Shown here: in pieces, positions 43,339 through 52,343 of the stretch
How positions within the stretch are numbered: position 1 is the stretch's first letter
Layout of the letters: each line of letters begins with the position of its first letter
Source of the DNA: JAJEBT01 sp965221485
Lineage (GTDB): Bacteria > Pseudomonadota > Alphaproteobacteria > MPNO01 > UBA830
Length of the DNA: 64,000 nt
Assembly (NCBI GenBank): GCA_965221485.1
Contig: OZ244893.1
Span: forward strand, 868,001 to 932,000
Reading direction: 5' to 3'
Notes under the pieces: generated by a model
Seen by the model: only the letters and a program-made list of their open reading frames with translations
Told to the model about the DNA's origin: nothing
Database searches by the model: none
Translations under genes and position numbers: made by a program

Positions 43339-43677
43339 ATGGGACTCACCGTGGCCGAACCTGTCGAGGCCCGCATCAGCCGCAGAGACCAGATTCCCGA
43401 CGAAATCGCCAACATCGGAAACCTCCGCAAGGGATCCCTCGTCAGCCCCTTCCGGAAGTGCGGAAAACCGAGCTGCGACTGCGCCGACAACAGGAACCGT
43501 GGTCACCGACCGCACTGGATGACCACCCCGAACATCGAGCGCGACGCCCGCGACCGCGCGCTCGATGTTGCCGCCCGGGTCCTGGCCTTTCGTCTCAATA
43601 CCGATCATAGCGACCCACGGACCTTCTGGCCTGCGCCCGGGATGGTCCCGGCCAGGAACAGTGCGCTGAAAGGGTAG
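43339..43677 (+). pseudogene. Degraded DUF6788-like remnant
   Basis: A 112-codon open frame. Residues about 27-62 match the DUF6788 signature (LRKGSLVSPFRKCGKPSCDC and RGHRPHWMTT), found in small proteins accompanying transposases and other mobile elements. The rest, especially the last 30 residues, is unlike the family, and the normal C-terminal half is missing. It has no ribosome site and no transposase neighbour, so it reads as a truncated relic. Confidence 0.5.
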
Positions 43678-43733
43678 ACGGACAATGGAAATCCCTTCTG
43701 TCCAAGTTGGGTCCCGACATGTAACATTGGTCT

Positions 43734-44213
43734 ATGGTCAAGGGAGTCGTATCCTGTGTTCTGGTGTGCGCCGCTGTATTTGTGGCCATTGCCGACGGCC
43801 TGTGTCAGTCCCCATCCCCAATGGTATCGTTTTCAGAAGAAACCCTCGCCATCCGGTCCGGTCCGCATACGCACCAGTTCCGCGTCGAAGTCGCCCGCAG
43901 TTCCCGCCAGCAGGCCCAGGGCCTTATGTTTCGTCGTCAGATGGCGGCTGATCGTGGAATGCTGTTTGTCGAGCGCCGACCGGCACCTATGAGAATGTGG
44001 ATGAGGAACACGTTGATTCCTCTCGACATGCTCTTTATCGGTGCTGATGGCGTTATCTTCCATATCGTTGAACGGACCACACCACTTTCAGAACGGGGAA
44101 TTCCGTCACGAGGTGCGGCAAAGGCTGTCCTTGAAGTCAATGCGGGCACTGTGGAAAGACTGGGCATCAAGGTCGGGGACATGGTGGTTTCGCCAGCCCT
44201 TGGAGGCCATTGA
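43734..44213 (+). CDS. DUF192 domain protein, secreted
   Basis: A 159-residue protein with an N-terminal signal peptide (hydrophobic VVSCVLVCAAVFVAIADG). The DUF192 core has FRVEVARSSRQQAQGLMFRR, GMLFVERRPAPMRMWMRNTL, IPLDMLFIGADGVI and AAKAVLEVNAGTVERLGI. The family is widespread and extracytoplasmic, with no settled function. Monocistronic; convergent with the enoyl-CoA hydratase operon. Confidence 0.9.
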   Translation: MVKGVVSCVLVCAAVFVAIADGLCQSPSPMVSFSEETLAIRSGPHTHQFRVEVARSSRQQAQGLMFRRQMAADRGMLFVERRPAPMRMWMRNTLIPLDMLFIGADGVIFHIVERTTPLSERGIPSRGAAKAVLEVNAGTVERLGIKVGDMVVSPALGGH

Positions 44214-44222
44214 GAAACCGGG

Positions 44223-45032
44223 TCAGTCGTCCTGTGGACCCGCGTCCTGCCACCATTCGGGACGTCGTTTCTCCAGAAAGGCCGAAATGCCTTCCTGGGC
44301 TGCCCGAGACTTTCGGGAGCGTGCGTTGAAGGCGAGGGCAATGGTCTCCCGGTCCTCGCGCGATGCTGAAGCGATTTCGGAAATGAGTTGGCCGGTTTCC
44401 GCAAGGGCGTCGGGGGAGGATTGCAATGCGAGTGACACATGGGACCGGACCCGGCGCTCAAGGTCCTCGTCATCGTCCGCCAGTTCGTGGACCAGGCCGG
44501 CGAGACGGGCTGTTTGACCGTCGAACAGAATTCCTGACATGGCAAGATAGCGCAACCAGTTTGCCCCCGAACGGGGAATGATAAACGCGGCAATAATGCC
44601 AGGAACCAGACCGAGCCTGACCTCGGATATCCGGAACTGCGCGTCGTGTCTTGCGATCACGATATCGGATGCCGCAAGAATTCCGGAAGCACCTGCAAAG
44701 GCGGCTCCCTGAACCTTTGTTATGACAGTCCCGGGACATTCATTGATTGCGGAAAACATTTCGAAAAGGTTGCGGGAATCCTGTGCGACCTCGGCTTCTG
44801 TCATTCCCAGGACATCCCGCATCCATTTCAGGTCTCCTCCGGCACAGAACGCGCTTCCGGCTCCCTCGATAACGACCACCCGGAGCTCCCGATCCGTCGA
44901 AAACCTCTCAAAGGCCTCCCGGATCTCCGTAATCATCACCGGATTCATGGCATTTCGAACTTCGGGTCGGTCAAGGGTCAGGCGCGCAACGGCTCCATCT
45001 CGGCGGATCGAGATCGTCGTCGGTTCGCTCAT
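44223..45032 (-). CDS. Enoyl-CoA hydratase/isomerase family protein
   Basis: A 269-residue crotonase-fold protein: the oxyanion-hole segments AGSAFCAGGDLKWM and VQGAAFAGASGILAASD. The usual hydratase glutamate after this is replaced by a different context (RISEVRLGLVPGI retains one Glu), so hydratase, isomerase or another crotonase reaction is possible. Its ATG overlaps the stop of the molybdenum subunit gene by one base (TGATG), indicating coupled translation. Confidence 0.88.
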   Translation of the reverse strand: MSEPTTISIRRDGAVARLTLDRPEVRNAMNPVMITEIREAFERFSTDRELRVVVIEGAGSAFCAGGDLKWMRDVLGMTEAEVAQDSRNLFEMFSAINECPGTVITKVQGAAFAGASGILAASDIVIARHDAQFRISEVRLGLVPGIIAAFIIPRSGANWLRYLAMSGILFDGQTARLAGLVHELADDDEDLERRVRSHVSLALQSSPDALAETGQLISEIASASREDRETIALAFNARSRKSRAAQEGISAFLEKRRPEWWQDAGPQDD

Positions 45033-47407
45033 CAGGAGGCCTCCGAGACCTTTGTCCTTGCGGCACTTATCGACTGGAACAGGCGGCGCGGAGTTATTGG
45101 CGTTTCATTGATCTCCGCATCGAGGCCGCCGCTAAGAAGCGCATCCCTGACAGCGTTTGCGATGGCTGCGGGCGGGGCAATGGCGCCACCCTCTCCCATT
45201 CCCTTCATTCCGTATTCCGTTCCTTCAGCAGGTGTTACCATGTGTGAAAGACGAATTTTTGGCACCGATGTGGGACCCGGCCAGTGATAGTCTGCGAGTG
45301 TTCCGGCCAGCGGCTGTCCATTGCGGTCGAAGGGAATCTCCTCAAACAGTGCCGTGCCGATTCCCTGTGCGGTTCCCCCCTCGATCTGACCGTCCACAAT
45401 GATCGGATTGACAACCGTTCCGCAGTCTTCCACGACAGCGTAATCGCGAAGTTCCACATTGCCGGTTTCCGGATCGACCAGAACGACGACGGCGTGAGTC
45501 GCGTAGGAGAACACGCCAGATGTCACCTCGGGTTCGTAGACTGCGGTTTCCTCGAGGGTTGGCATCATGTCTTCGGGAAGAAGATCCTGGCGAATATGTG
45601 CAATCCGGGCGACCTCGGCGACAGAAACAGACGCTTCCCCGGCATACAGGGCTCGTTCTCTCAGTTCGACCTGATCTTCGGGGCATTGCAGCAGGTGGGC
45701 TCCGATGCGACGGATGCGCTGCGCAAGTTTCCGGCAGGCATGCGCGGATGCACCGCCAGCCATGACCATAGATCGGGACGCGAAAGTACCATTTCCATAT
45801 GGAGAGACAGCGGTATCGCCGTAGCGGACCACAACATCCTCCGGATGAAGGCCGAGTTCTTCGCAGGCAACCTGTGCCAGTGTCGTTTCCATTCCTTGCC
45901 CGTGGCTATGAATGGCAACGAGCAGCTCGACGGTTCCATCGGCATGCATGCGTGCGGTCGCGGTCTCGAACGCCGGAATGACCGGGGTCCCGCGAATTTT
46001 CCATTCCTGGGCCCCATGAGCGGTCTGTTCCGAATAGCTGGCATAACCGATACCAATCAACTGCCCGTCCGGCCTCGGCGTACCCTGTTCGTGGCGAACC
46101 GTGGTCGCGTTGATGGTGCTGGCGGCCTTGAGGAGGCTGCCCGGATAGTCTCCAGTGTCAAAGCGCATTCCGGCGACCGTTGTGAAGGGCATTTCCGGAG
46201 CCGGAACCATGTTTTCCCTTCTGACCTCAAACGGGTCGCGACCCACACGTCGCGCCACCTCGTCAAGGGTACGTTCCATGGCAAAGCAGGCACCCGGGCG
46301 GGCAACGCCGCGATAGGGACCCAGAGGCGGTTTGTTGGTTGCCACGGTATGGGTCTTTACCTGCAGTGCTTCTATCCGGTAGGGCCCCGTCAGGTTCCGG
46401 GCTGCCATGCCGGTTTCGAGAAACGGGCCCCCGGGCCAGATCGAGTAAGCACCGGCGTCAACGATGATTTCGGCTTCAATGCCCAGCACACGACCTGTCC
46501 GGTCTGCATAGGCTGTCACACGATACCAGTGCTCGCGGGCCTGAATGTTGGCAGTAATGTTTTCGCGACGATCTTCGATCCAGCGCACCGATCGTCGGGT
46601 CCGCATCGCGGCCGCGCATACCATGATTTCTTCAGGCATCAGGCGGTTTTTTGATCCGAAGCCGCCGCCGACATCCGGAGATATGACCCTGAGCTTCCGC
46701 TCCGGCAGTCCAAGGCTTTCCGCCAGCCCCACCCTCATGATGTGGGGACCCTGGGTCGAGAGATGAAGTTCCAGCTCATCCCTGTGATGACGCCATGTAG
46801 CGAGGGCAGCCCGGCATTCCAGAGGCAAGGCTGCATGGCGATTCAGACGATACTCACCCGTGACGACAACCTCCGCCTGCTTGCGTGCGGTCCCGATATC
46901 TCCTCCCTCTATGGTCCGTTCGATGAAAACATTGTCGCCCCATGATTCATGAACCCGAACGCTGTCCTTTCCGAGTGCCGTCCGGCTGTCGACGACAGCC
47001 GGCAAGGTGGCGATGTCGAGTTCAACCGCCTGCGCAATGTCTTCGGCCTCGGCGCGGCTCGGGGCCAGACAGATTGCGACGGGCTGTCCGACATAACGCA
47101 CCTTTCCCGAGGCGAAGGGAGGAAAGTCAGACAGCTTGAATCCGGTGATCCGCGGGGCCGCGCGGATCGGCCGGAGTTCGGGGAAGTCGGCTGCGGACAG
47201 AAAGTGACAACCTGTCGGCAACGGCCCCGGTTCGATCCCGCGCAGAATGCCGTGGGCAACCGGACTGCGCAGGATCACGGCTTCCATAACGTTTTCAGCG
47301 ACAATATCGGCAACGAAGCAGCCTTGACCGTTCAGGTGTCGTGTGTCCTCCTTGCGCAACAGGCTGGCACCGACGCCCCATGGATTGACCTCAGGTCCGG
47401 CGGTCAT
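45032..47407 (-). CDS. Xanthine-dehydrogenase-family molybdenum large subunit (orphan)
   Basis: A 791-residue molybdopterin-binding catalytic subunit with domains in the usual order. The active-site loop reads PYRGVARPG (364 onward), different from both CO dehydrogenase forms; the catalytic glutamate is in GMKGMGEGGAIAPP. QGMETTLAQVACEELG and FGSKNRLMPEEIM are molybdopterin contacts. No 2Fe-2S or FAD subunit gene lies next to it, unlike the complete set at 24163-27870. It overlaps the flavin hydroxylase gene by four bases and the hydratase by one. Confidence 0.9.
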   Translation of the reverse strand: MTAGPEVNPWGVGASLLRKEDTRHLNGQGCFVADIVAENVMEAVILRSPVAHGILRGIEPGPLPTGCHFLSAADFPELRPIRAAPRITGFKLSDFPPFASGKVRYVGQPVAICLAPSRAEAEDIAQAVELDIATLPAVVDSRTALGKDSVRVHESWGDNVFIERTIEGGDIGTARKQAEVVVTGEYRLNRHAALPLECRAALATWRHHRDELELHLSTQGPHIMRVGLAESLGLPERKLRVISPDVGGGFGSKNRLMPEEIMVCAAAMRTRRSVRWIEDRRENITANIQAREHWYRVTAYADRTGRVLGIEAEIIVDAGAYSIWPGGPFLETGMAARNLTGPYRIEALQVKTHTVATNKPPLGPYRGVARPGACFAMERTLDEVARRVGRDPFEVRRENMVPAPEMPFTTVAGMRFDTGDYPGSLLKAASTINATTVRHEQGTPRPDGQLIGIGYASYSEQTAHGAQEWKIRGTPVIPAFETATARMHADGTVELLVAIHSHGQGMETTLAQVACEELGLHPEDVVVRYGDTAVSPYGNGTFASRSMVMAGGASAHACRKLAQRIRRIGAHLLQCPEDQVELRERALYAGEASVSVAEVARIAHIRQDLLPEDMMPTLEETAVYEPEVTSGVFSYATHAVVVLVDPETGNVELRDYAVVEDCGTVVNPIIVDGQIEGGTAQGIGTALFEEIPFDRNGQPLAGTLADYHWPGPTSVPKIRLSHMVTPAEGTEYGMKGMGEGGAIAPPAAIANAVRDALLSGGLDAEINETPITPRRLFQSISAARTKVSEAS

Positions 47408-48627
47408 GATACGGCGTTGGCCCGTTCAAGACTGGTATACAGGCCGGCGTTCAGACAGTACGCCCGATGGCTGTCCGGTTTCTCGGCGGTTCTGCGGATG
47501 TCATCGAGCTGGGCCTTGCGAATTGCCGGGTCCCTGGCTTCCATCAGTTTCTTGTTGGCGATCGAGGAGGCCTGAACGCCATCCATTTGTGCCTTGTGGC
47601 GTTGCCGGCTGTATCGATCAAGGAGATCCTCCGGTGCGCCGGCCATGACCTCCGGAAGTTTTTCGGCAAGGCTCACCGCATCGTGAATGCCACCGTTCAT
47701 TCCCAGCCCGCCGATGGGATTGTTGACATGCGCTGCGTCGCCGGCGAGCAATGCCCGACCACTGCGGAATTTGTCTGCAACGCGTTGGTGCACGTGATAG
47801 ATGCCCGCATAAATAATGCGGTAATCCGAGTCTCTGGGGAAAAACCTGTGGAGCCTCGCCTGGAGTCGTTCGGGGCTGAGGCATTCCTCATCCGTTTCAT
47901 CAATTCGGGTCGGAAATACGGTTCTCCATATTCCGGGCGGGCCATATCCGTTCACCTTGAAAAGATTGCACCACTCATCCGGGTCGGAAAAGAAATTTCG
48001 GATGCAGAGTGCCATTCCGGCTTCCATGAAGTCGAAATCTGATCCGATTTTGACGAACCGTTCAGGATATGTGAAGCCGACGAAATCGATCCCGGCCTCC
48101 TGCCGGATCACGGAACCGAAACCGTCGCAGCCGACGACCCAGCGCGTGACCAGTTGTTCCCCTTTCCCCTCCTCGTTCTCAAACAGGAGGCAAACCCCGC
48201 CTCTCGCGGCTTCGATACCCGTCGCACGACAGGAAAAGCGAAGGTTTACGTCCGGGCTGCCGCCGATTTCGTTCAGAATGGTCTGGACAAGCTTGAATTG
48301 TTCATACTGCACGACGAACGGATAGGGTGTGACATCGTCCAGTACCGAGAAATCAAACTCCGCCACAAGGTCCCCGGTGACCCGGTCGCGGAAATGGAAT
48401 GTTGGCGAAATCAGGCCTTTTGCGATGATTTCATCGATGATTCCCAGTTCGGCCAGCATTTCCAGCGAAGAGGGCTGTATAGCGGCGGCCCGCTGGTCTT
48501 CCAGCGGTTGAGGCTCCCGTTCGAGTATCGTTACGGAAATACCTTTTCTGTAGAGTGCGAGCGCAAGCACCATTCCGACCGGCCCGGCCCCGACGATGGT
48601 GACGCTCTCTCCTGCATCTGTTGTCAT
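47404..48627 (-). CDS. FAD-dependent aromatic hydroxylase (MhpA-like)
   Basis: A 407-residue flavin monooxygenase. The GxGxxG at residues 13-18 (GAGPVG), the DG motif VVGCDGFGSVIR and the GD motif LLAGDAAHVNNPIGGLGMNG are intact. Family members add an ortho hydroxyl to a phenol before ring cleavage (for example 3-(3-hydroxyphenyl)propionate hydroxylase, usually longer). The ring-cleavage enzyme is upstream, so a phenol-to-catechol-to-ring-fission sequence is likely. Stop/start overlap with the molybdenum subunit. Confidence 0.88.
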   Translation of the reverse strand: MTTDAGESVTIVGAGPVGMVLALALYRKGISVTILEREPQPLEDQRAAAIQPSSLEMLAELGIIDEIIAKGLISPTFHFRDRVTGDLVAEFDFSVLDDVTPYPFVVQYEQFKLVQTILNEIGGSPDVNLRFSCRATGIEAARGGVCLLFENEEGKGEQLVTRWVVGCDGFGSVIRQEAGIDFVGFTYPERFVKIGSDFDFMEAGMALCIRNFFSDPDEWCNLFKVNGYGPPGIWRTVFPTRIDETDEECLSPERLQARLHRFFPRDSDYRIIYAGIYHVHQRVADKFRSGRALLAGDAAHVNNPIGGLGMNGGIHDAVSLAEKLPEVMAGAPEDLLDRYSRQRHKAQMDGVQASSIANKKLMEARDPAIRKAQLDDIRRTAEKPDSHRAYCLNAGLYTSLERANAVS

Positions 48628-48742
48628 TGTCGCGCTCCTGCCGGTGGCCTCCCCTGACGGATAATGATGCGAAGCGGAAGCCGGTTATTTCCTGAACCGG
48701 TTACTCTGGATCCGCCCGGATTACCGTCCGCAGGTCGGGCAC

Positions 48743-49807
48743 TCATCGCTGTTCCCGATCCAGATGCAGTCTTGCCATGAAAGGAACAAAAGGGTGGATG
48801 CCGAGTTTCGTCAGGGCCGAAGGCTCCAGACTTACGAGGGCTTCCCGCTCCATGTCGCTAAGGTCCAGTTCCGCAGCGTAGGTCTCCCGGTCTGCCACAA
48901 ACCGTTTTCGTTCCTGGGGATTGTTGGCAAGACGGTGAAGAGCTTCTGTAATGGTGATGCGTTCGGGTCTGATGGAAGGATAATGAAGCGGTGGTCCGGC
49001 GTCTTCCGCGGGCACTGACCACCATGCAAAGGTTGCGTAATTATGGTGCCAGCTGGGATCGAGCGCGGCGACATCGGGAGTCCGTTCGCCTAGCATTCCG
49101 GCAACCACAGCCCAGCAGCGAAGCTCGATATTGCCAGTCTGGTCAAGGATCTTTTCGTCCAGGGACAGAAGCCATCTCAGGTTTCCGGAACCCAATTCGC
49201 GCATCAGTTTCAGGTCGAAATCGGTGGCCGGGCTGCCATATCGATCGGTCCCCGGAAAATGGGAGAGACCGCCGCTGGCAACGACAACCGCGCGTTTTCC
49301 CATCGTCTTCATGGCCCGCTGGACGGCTTCACCAAGATGGTAGCACCGTTCCATGCTGGGCTGCGGAGGAATATAGGCATTGACATAAAGGGGAATGACG
49401 GGACCCACGATATCCAGAAAGGTGAGAGGGATGCCGAACGCGTAATCCAGTTCCGCGCTGCTGGTGAAGGCCGGGTCGAATTTTTCGGCCTGAAGATAGC
49501 GGATGAGATCCATGGCCGTATCGCTGTCAATGTCGAAGCAATAGTCCCGGCCGGCGAACTGGCCTCTGGCCCGGGCGCCATGGTGAATCGTGAAGGAGGG
49601 CACGCAATGGAGCAGGAACTGGTTGGCGTGATCATTGGCGATAACAATGGTGACATCCGCTTCCAGGGAACGGAGCCGTTCTCCATTTTCTCTGGCCAGT
49701 TGCCGCACCCGTTCGACGGTCTCCTTGTCCTCGGTCTCGGGCAGGGTAAAGAACTGGGGGGCGTGAGCCATGCACACACCACCTGCGACACCTGATGGGT
49801 TCTTCAT
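48743..49807 (-). CDS. Fused LigB-LigA extradiol dioxygenase
   Basis: A 354-residue protein. Residues 1 to about 280 are a LigB-type catalytic domain (His15 in GVCMAHAPQFF, His60 in VIANDHANQF, VVVASGGLSHFPGTDR). Residues about 285-350 are LigA-like: ITEALHRLANNPQERKRFVA and a terminal helix. Fusion of beta then alpha occurs in gallate dioxygenase (DesB-type). It is the promoter-proximal gene of the leftward operon, followed after 115 bases by the flavin hydroxylase. Substrate is a catechol or gallate-like ring (inference). Confidence 0.85.
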   Translation of the reverse strand: MKNPSGVAGGVCMAHAPQFFTLPETEDKETVERVRQLARENGERLRSLEADVTIVIANDHANQFLLHCVPSFTIHHGARARGQFAGRDYCFDIDSDTAMDLIRYLQAEKFDPAFTSSAELDYAFGIPLTFLDIVGPVIPLYVNAYIPPQPSMERCYHLGEAVQRAMKTMGKRAVVVASGGLSHFPGTDRYGSPATDFDLKLMRELGSGNLRWLLSLDEKILDQTGNIELRCWAVVAGMLGERTPDVAALDPSWHHNYATFAWWSVPAEDAGPPLHYPSIRPERITITEALHRLANNPQERKRFVADRETYAAELDLSDMEREALVSLEPSALTKLGIHPFVPFMARLHLDREQR

Positions 49808-49927
49808 GGGTGGAATCCGTTCGCTGGCTGTTCAGTCCGGGTGAGAATCATTGCGCGGGCCGGCCGGTGCTGTGCATGCAGAAATCGCGGTCCGGATGAC
49901 CGGCGGGACAGACAATCGGAACATGCG

Positions 49928-50692
49928 TCATGATGCGGCTCGCTGCCCCATATACCGTCTTGGATCGGTCTCCCGTGAGAGGGCATGAATATCCCACCCA
50001 TACTGCAGAAGCGGTTCCGCGGCCCGGCCGAGTTCTTCGATCATGGTGACGAGATCCCGTCCCTGCGCCTGCAAATCCGTAACCCTGCGGGTCACGAGAA
50101 AATGTTTCCACTTGAGAAAGGGTGCGACAGGACTGTCGGTGAACGGCCTGAATCCGCGCGGCATGGAACTGAGAGCACCACGATGACCGAAGACAAAATG
50201 AGGGGACCCGTCCCCGAGGGATTCGACAAGTTCCAGAAATTCTTTCGGATGTTCCGCCATACGAAGCCTCCAGGCATGAAGGAACGTCTTGTCGAGAGCA
50301 TAGAAGCCCGCGGATATGAAACTCCCGTCGGGTTCGATATGGACATAGACAATACCGGGCTCGCCCTTGGCGCCGGTTCGTGTCATGACCGCACCGGCGT
50401 GGATCTTGTAGGGGCTCTTGTCCCTCGAAAAACGTACGTCACGGTAGATCCGGAACATGCCACACGAGGGGTCGCCGATGACCGGGAATCCTTCAGAGCG
50501 TCGTTCCCGCGTGAATTCACCGAGAAGGCATTCCATCGCAAACTTGACTTCGAGATCGTAGGTTTCCTTGTTGGCCTTGAACCATGAGCGCTCGTTATTG
50601 GCTTTCAGCTCTTGCAGGAAGAGGAAGGCCTCACGTGTGAAACCCTCGAAATCAGGACGGATATCATCGGGAAACTTCAGGGATCGGGCCAT
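49928..50692 (-). CDS. DUF2461 family protein
   Basis: A 254-residue DUF2461/TIGR02453 protein: FLFLQELKANNERSWFKANK at the start, then FRIYRDVRFSRDKSPYKIHA and GFYALDKTFLHAWRLRMAEH. The family is common in bacteria and fungi and has no assigned biochemical role. Convergent with nothing close and divergent from gpt. Confidence 0.9.
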   Translation of the reverse strand: MARSLKFPDDIRPDFEGFTREAFLFLQELKANNERSWFKANKETYDLEVKFAMECLLGEFTRERRSEGFPVIGDPSCGMFRIYRDVRFSRDKSPYKIHAGAVMTRTGAKGEPGIVYVHIEPDGSFISAGFYALDKTFLHAWRLRMAEHPKEFLELVESLGDGSPHFVFGHRGALSSMPRGFRPFTDSPVAPFLKWKHFLVTRRVTDLQAQGRDLVTMIEELGRAAEPLLQYGWDIHALSRETDPRRYMGQRAAS

Positions 50693-51013
50693 GGCAACAG
50701 TATGCAGAATGGTCGATCAGTGACAAGCTTCCGATTTTGGCGACGACAAAGGAGGCGGGCACCGGGTTTTCGGTTCGCTGACTGTCCGCACGGACCGTTG
50801 CAGTCAGGACTCATGGCGCCTGTCGGCCGTTCAGCAGTCGATATCAGCCTGGTCCGGCCCGGTTCCTGTCGACAGGCTTCAGGTCGGTTGTCGTGAACGG
50901 GTTCAGGGGCGCCGTTCTGTCACGTCGGTGCCACGATCTGAACCGTGTGCGTTGCCTGGGGATTGCGCGGTCCACGCCGAAGGGATATTGCTGGTATCGG
51001 AGAAGAGGGACAC
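50693..51013. other. Intergenic region upstream of gpt, nothing recognised
   Basis: About 321 bases between two divergent genes (DUF2461 left, gpt right). It should hold both promoters, but I see no convincing -35/-10 pair, riboswitch or repeat. The last bases carry the gpt ribosome site GGAGAAGAGGG. Confidence 0.4.
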
Positions 51014-51517
51014 ATGTCAGAACAATATCGAAAAGCCTTTCCTGTTTCCTGGGACCAGCTTCACCGCGATGCAAAGGCGCTTGCCTGGCGGCTGATGGCC
51101 GGTCATGAATGGCGTTGCGTGGCGGCTGTTACCAGAGGCGGCCTCGTACCTGCCGCTATTGTCGCTCGGGAGCTTGAGGTTCGCTATATCGATACCATAT
51201 GCATTACGTCCTACGACCATCAGGATCAGCGTCCGCTGCAGGTTCTGAAAAAGATAAATGATTCCGAACGTGGACGGGGCATGCTGATCGTCGATGATCT
51301 CGTCGATACCGGGCAGACGGCACGCCTGGTGCGCGACATGTTGCCGGAAGCTCACTTTGCAACTGTCTATGCAAAGCCCGAGGGCCGGCCCCTGGTGGAC
51401 ACCTTTATCACCGAGGTCAGCCAGGACACATGGATCTTTTTTCCATGGGACACAGAGCTTCAGTTTGTTGAACCGATAGCCAAGCTTCCTGCGAGTGGGG
51501 CAGCAGTGCAGGAATAA
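51014..51517 (+). CDS. gpt: Xanthine phosphoribosyltransferase
   Basis: 167 residues from the ATG at 51014 with GAGGG eight bases upstream. A type I PRTase: the PRPP-binding loop MLIVDDLVDTGQTARLV is intact, the N-terminal VTRGGLVPAAIVARELEVR is present and the hood contains FFPWDTELQF. It salvages xanthine, guanine and hypoxanthine into their nucleotides. The length and the W-D-Q start resemble E. coli Gpt. Confidence 0.93.
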   Translation: MSEQYRKAFPVSWDQLHRDAKALAWRLMAGHEWRCVAAVTRGGLVPAAIVARELEVRYIDTICITSYDHQDQRPLQVLKKINDSERGRGMLIVDDLVDTGQTARLVRDMLPEAHFATVYAKPEGRPLVDTFITEVSQDTWIFFPWDTELQFVEPIAKLPASGAAVQE

Positions 51518-51589
51518 AGGCCTGATGCGTAGACGGCTGGCAGAATTCTTGCCATGCGGTTCCTGCAGGAATATCTATAGGCAATCATT

Positions 51590-51666
51590 CGGGGCGTAGC
51601 GCAGTCTGGTAGCGCATCTGCTTTGGGAGCAGAGGGTCGGCGGTTCGAATCCGTCCGCCCCGACCA
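51590..51666 (+). tRNA. tRNA-Pro (anticodon TGG)
   Basis: A 77-base cloverleaf. Acceptor CGGGGCG (51590-51596) pairs with CGCCCCG (51656-51662), discriminator A, encoded CCA at 51664-51666. The anticodon arm CTGCT-TTGGGAG-CAG holds TGG. T-loop GGTTCGAATCC is standard. No attachment-site-like duplication of its 3' end was seen nearby. Confidence 0.97.
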
Positions 51667-51742
51667 CCGGTTCGGATACCGGAAGTTTTCACCTGATACA
51701 GAGCGGTTCCACGGCGGCGCGGGAGGCGGGGCCAATCGGCTG

Positions 51743-52228
51743 CTATTCCGGTAACGGCAGCGCGGTCTCGTATTTGACCCGTTTCAGTGCGAAGCTCGAC
51801 TTGATACTGGAAACGCCCGGAATACGGGTGAGGTGAGTCTTGAGAAACTGCTCATAGGCAGCAAGATCGCTCACGACCACCCGCAGGAGGTAATCGGAAT
51901 CGCCGGTCATCAGATAGCATTCCATCACTTCCGAACAGGTCGCAACGTGACGTTCGAATGTCTCGAGGGCCGTCTCGATCTGTCGTTCGAGGGTGACCTG
52001 CACGAACACGCTGACGCCGAGGCCGACTGCACTCTGATCAAGCACCGCCGCATAGCGGTCGATCACCCCCGAGTTTTCAAGATCCCGGACACGTCGAAGG
52101 CACGCAGACGGCGAAAGTCCCACTGTATCAGCAAGATCGATATTGCTTGTCCTGGCCGCTCGTTGCAATGCGGTCAGAATGTTTCGATCAATCATATCAA
52201 GTTGCCTCATGGCATCATCTTTCGTCAA
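51743..52228 (-). CDS. Lrp/AsnC-family transcriptional regulator (MdeR-like position)
   Basis: A 161-residue regulator: an AsnC-type HTH (residues about 10-60, with IDLADTVGLSPSACLRRVRD) and a RAM ligand-binding domain (VMECYLMTGDSDYLLRVVVS). It is divergently transcribed from the AceE-like gene across a 115-base A+T-rich interval. Such Lrp members usually respond to an amino acid and control the adjacent catabolic gene. The arrangement recalls mdeR next to mdeB of Pseudomonas putida. Confidence 0.9.
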   Translation of the reverse strand: MTKDDAMRQLDMIDRNILTALQRAARTSNIDLADTVGLSPSACLRRVRDLENSGVIDRYAAVLDQSAVGLGVSVFVQVTLERQIETALETFERHVATCSEVMECYLMTGDSDYLLRVVVSDLAAYEQFLKTHLTRIPGVSSIKSSFALKRVKYETALPLPE

Positions 52229-52343
52229 TTCAGGAAAATACGCATGAAAAGTGCGTGAGCCAGAAAAAATATAAAGATATTCGCAGTAAATGCTTTCGCA
52301 AGAGGCATATCATGGATAACCATCCAGGCAGCGGACCGATAAC

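Noticed and set aside
45284..46654. 456-codon plus-strand ORF opposite the orphan molybdenum subunit
   Set aside because: Long only because of GC-rich codon structure; the minus-strand frame has the molybdopterin motifs.
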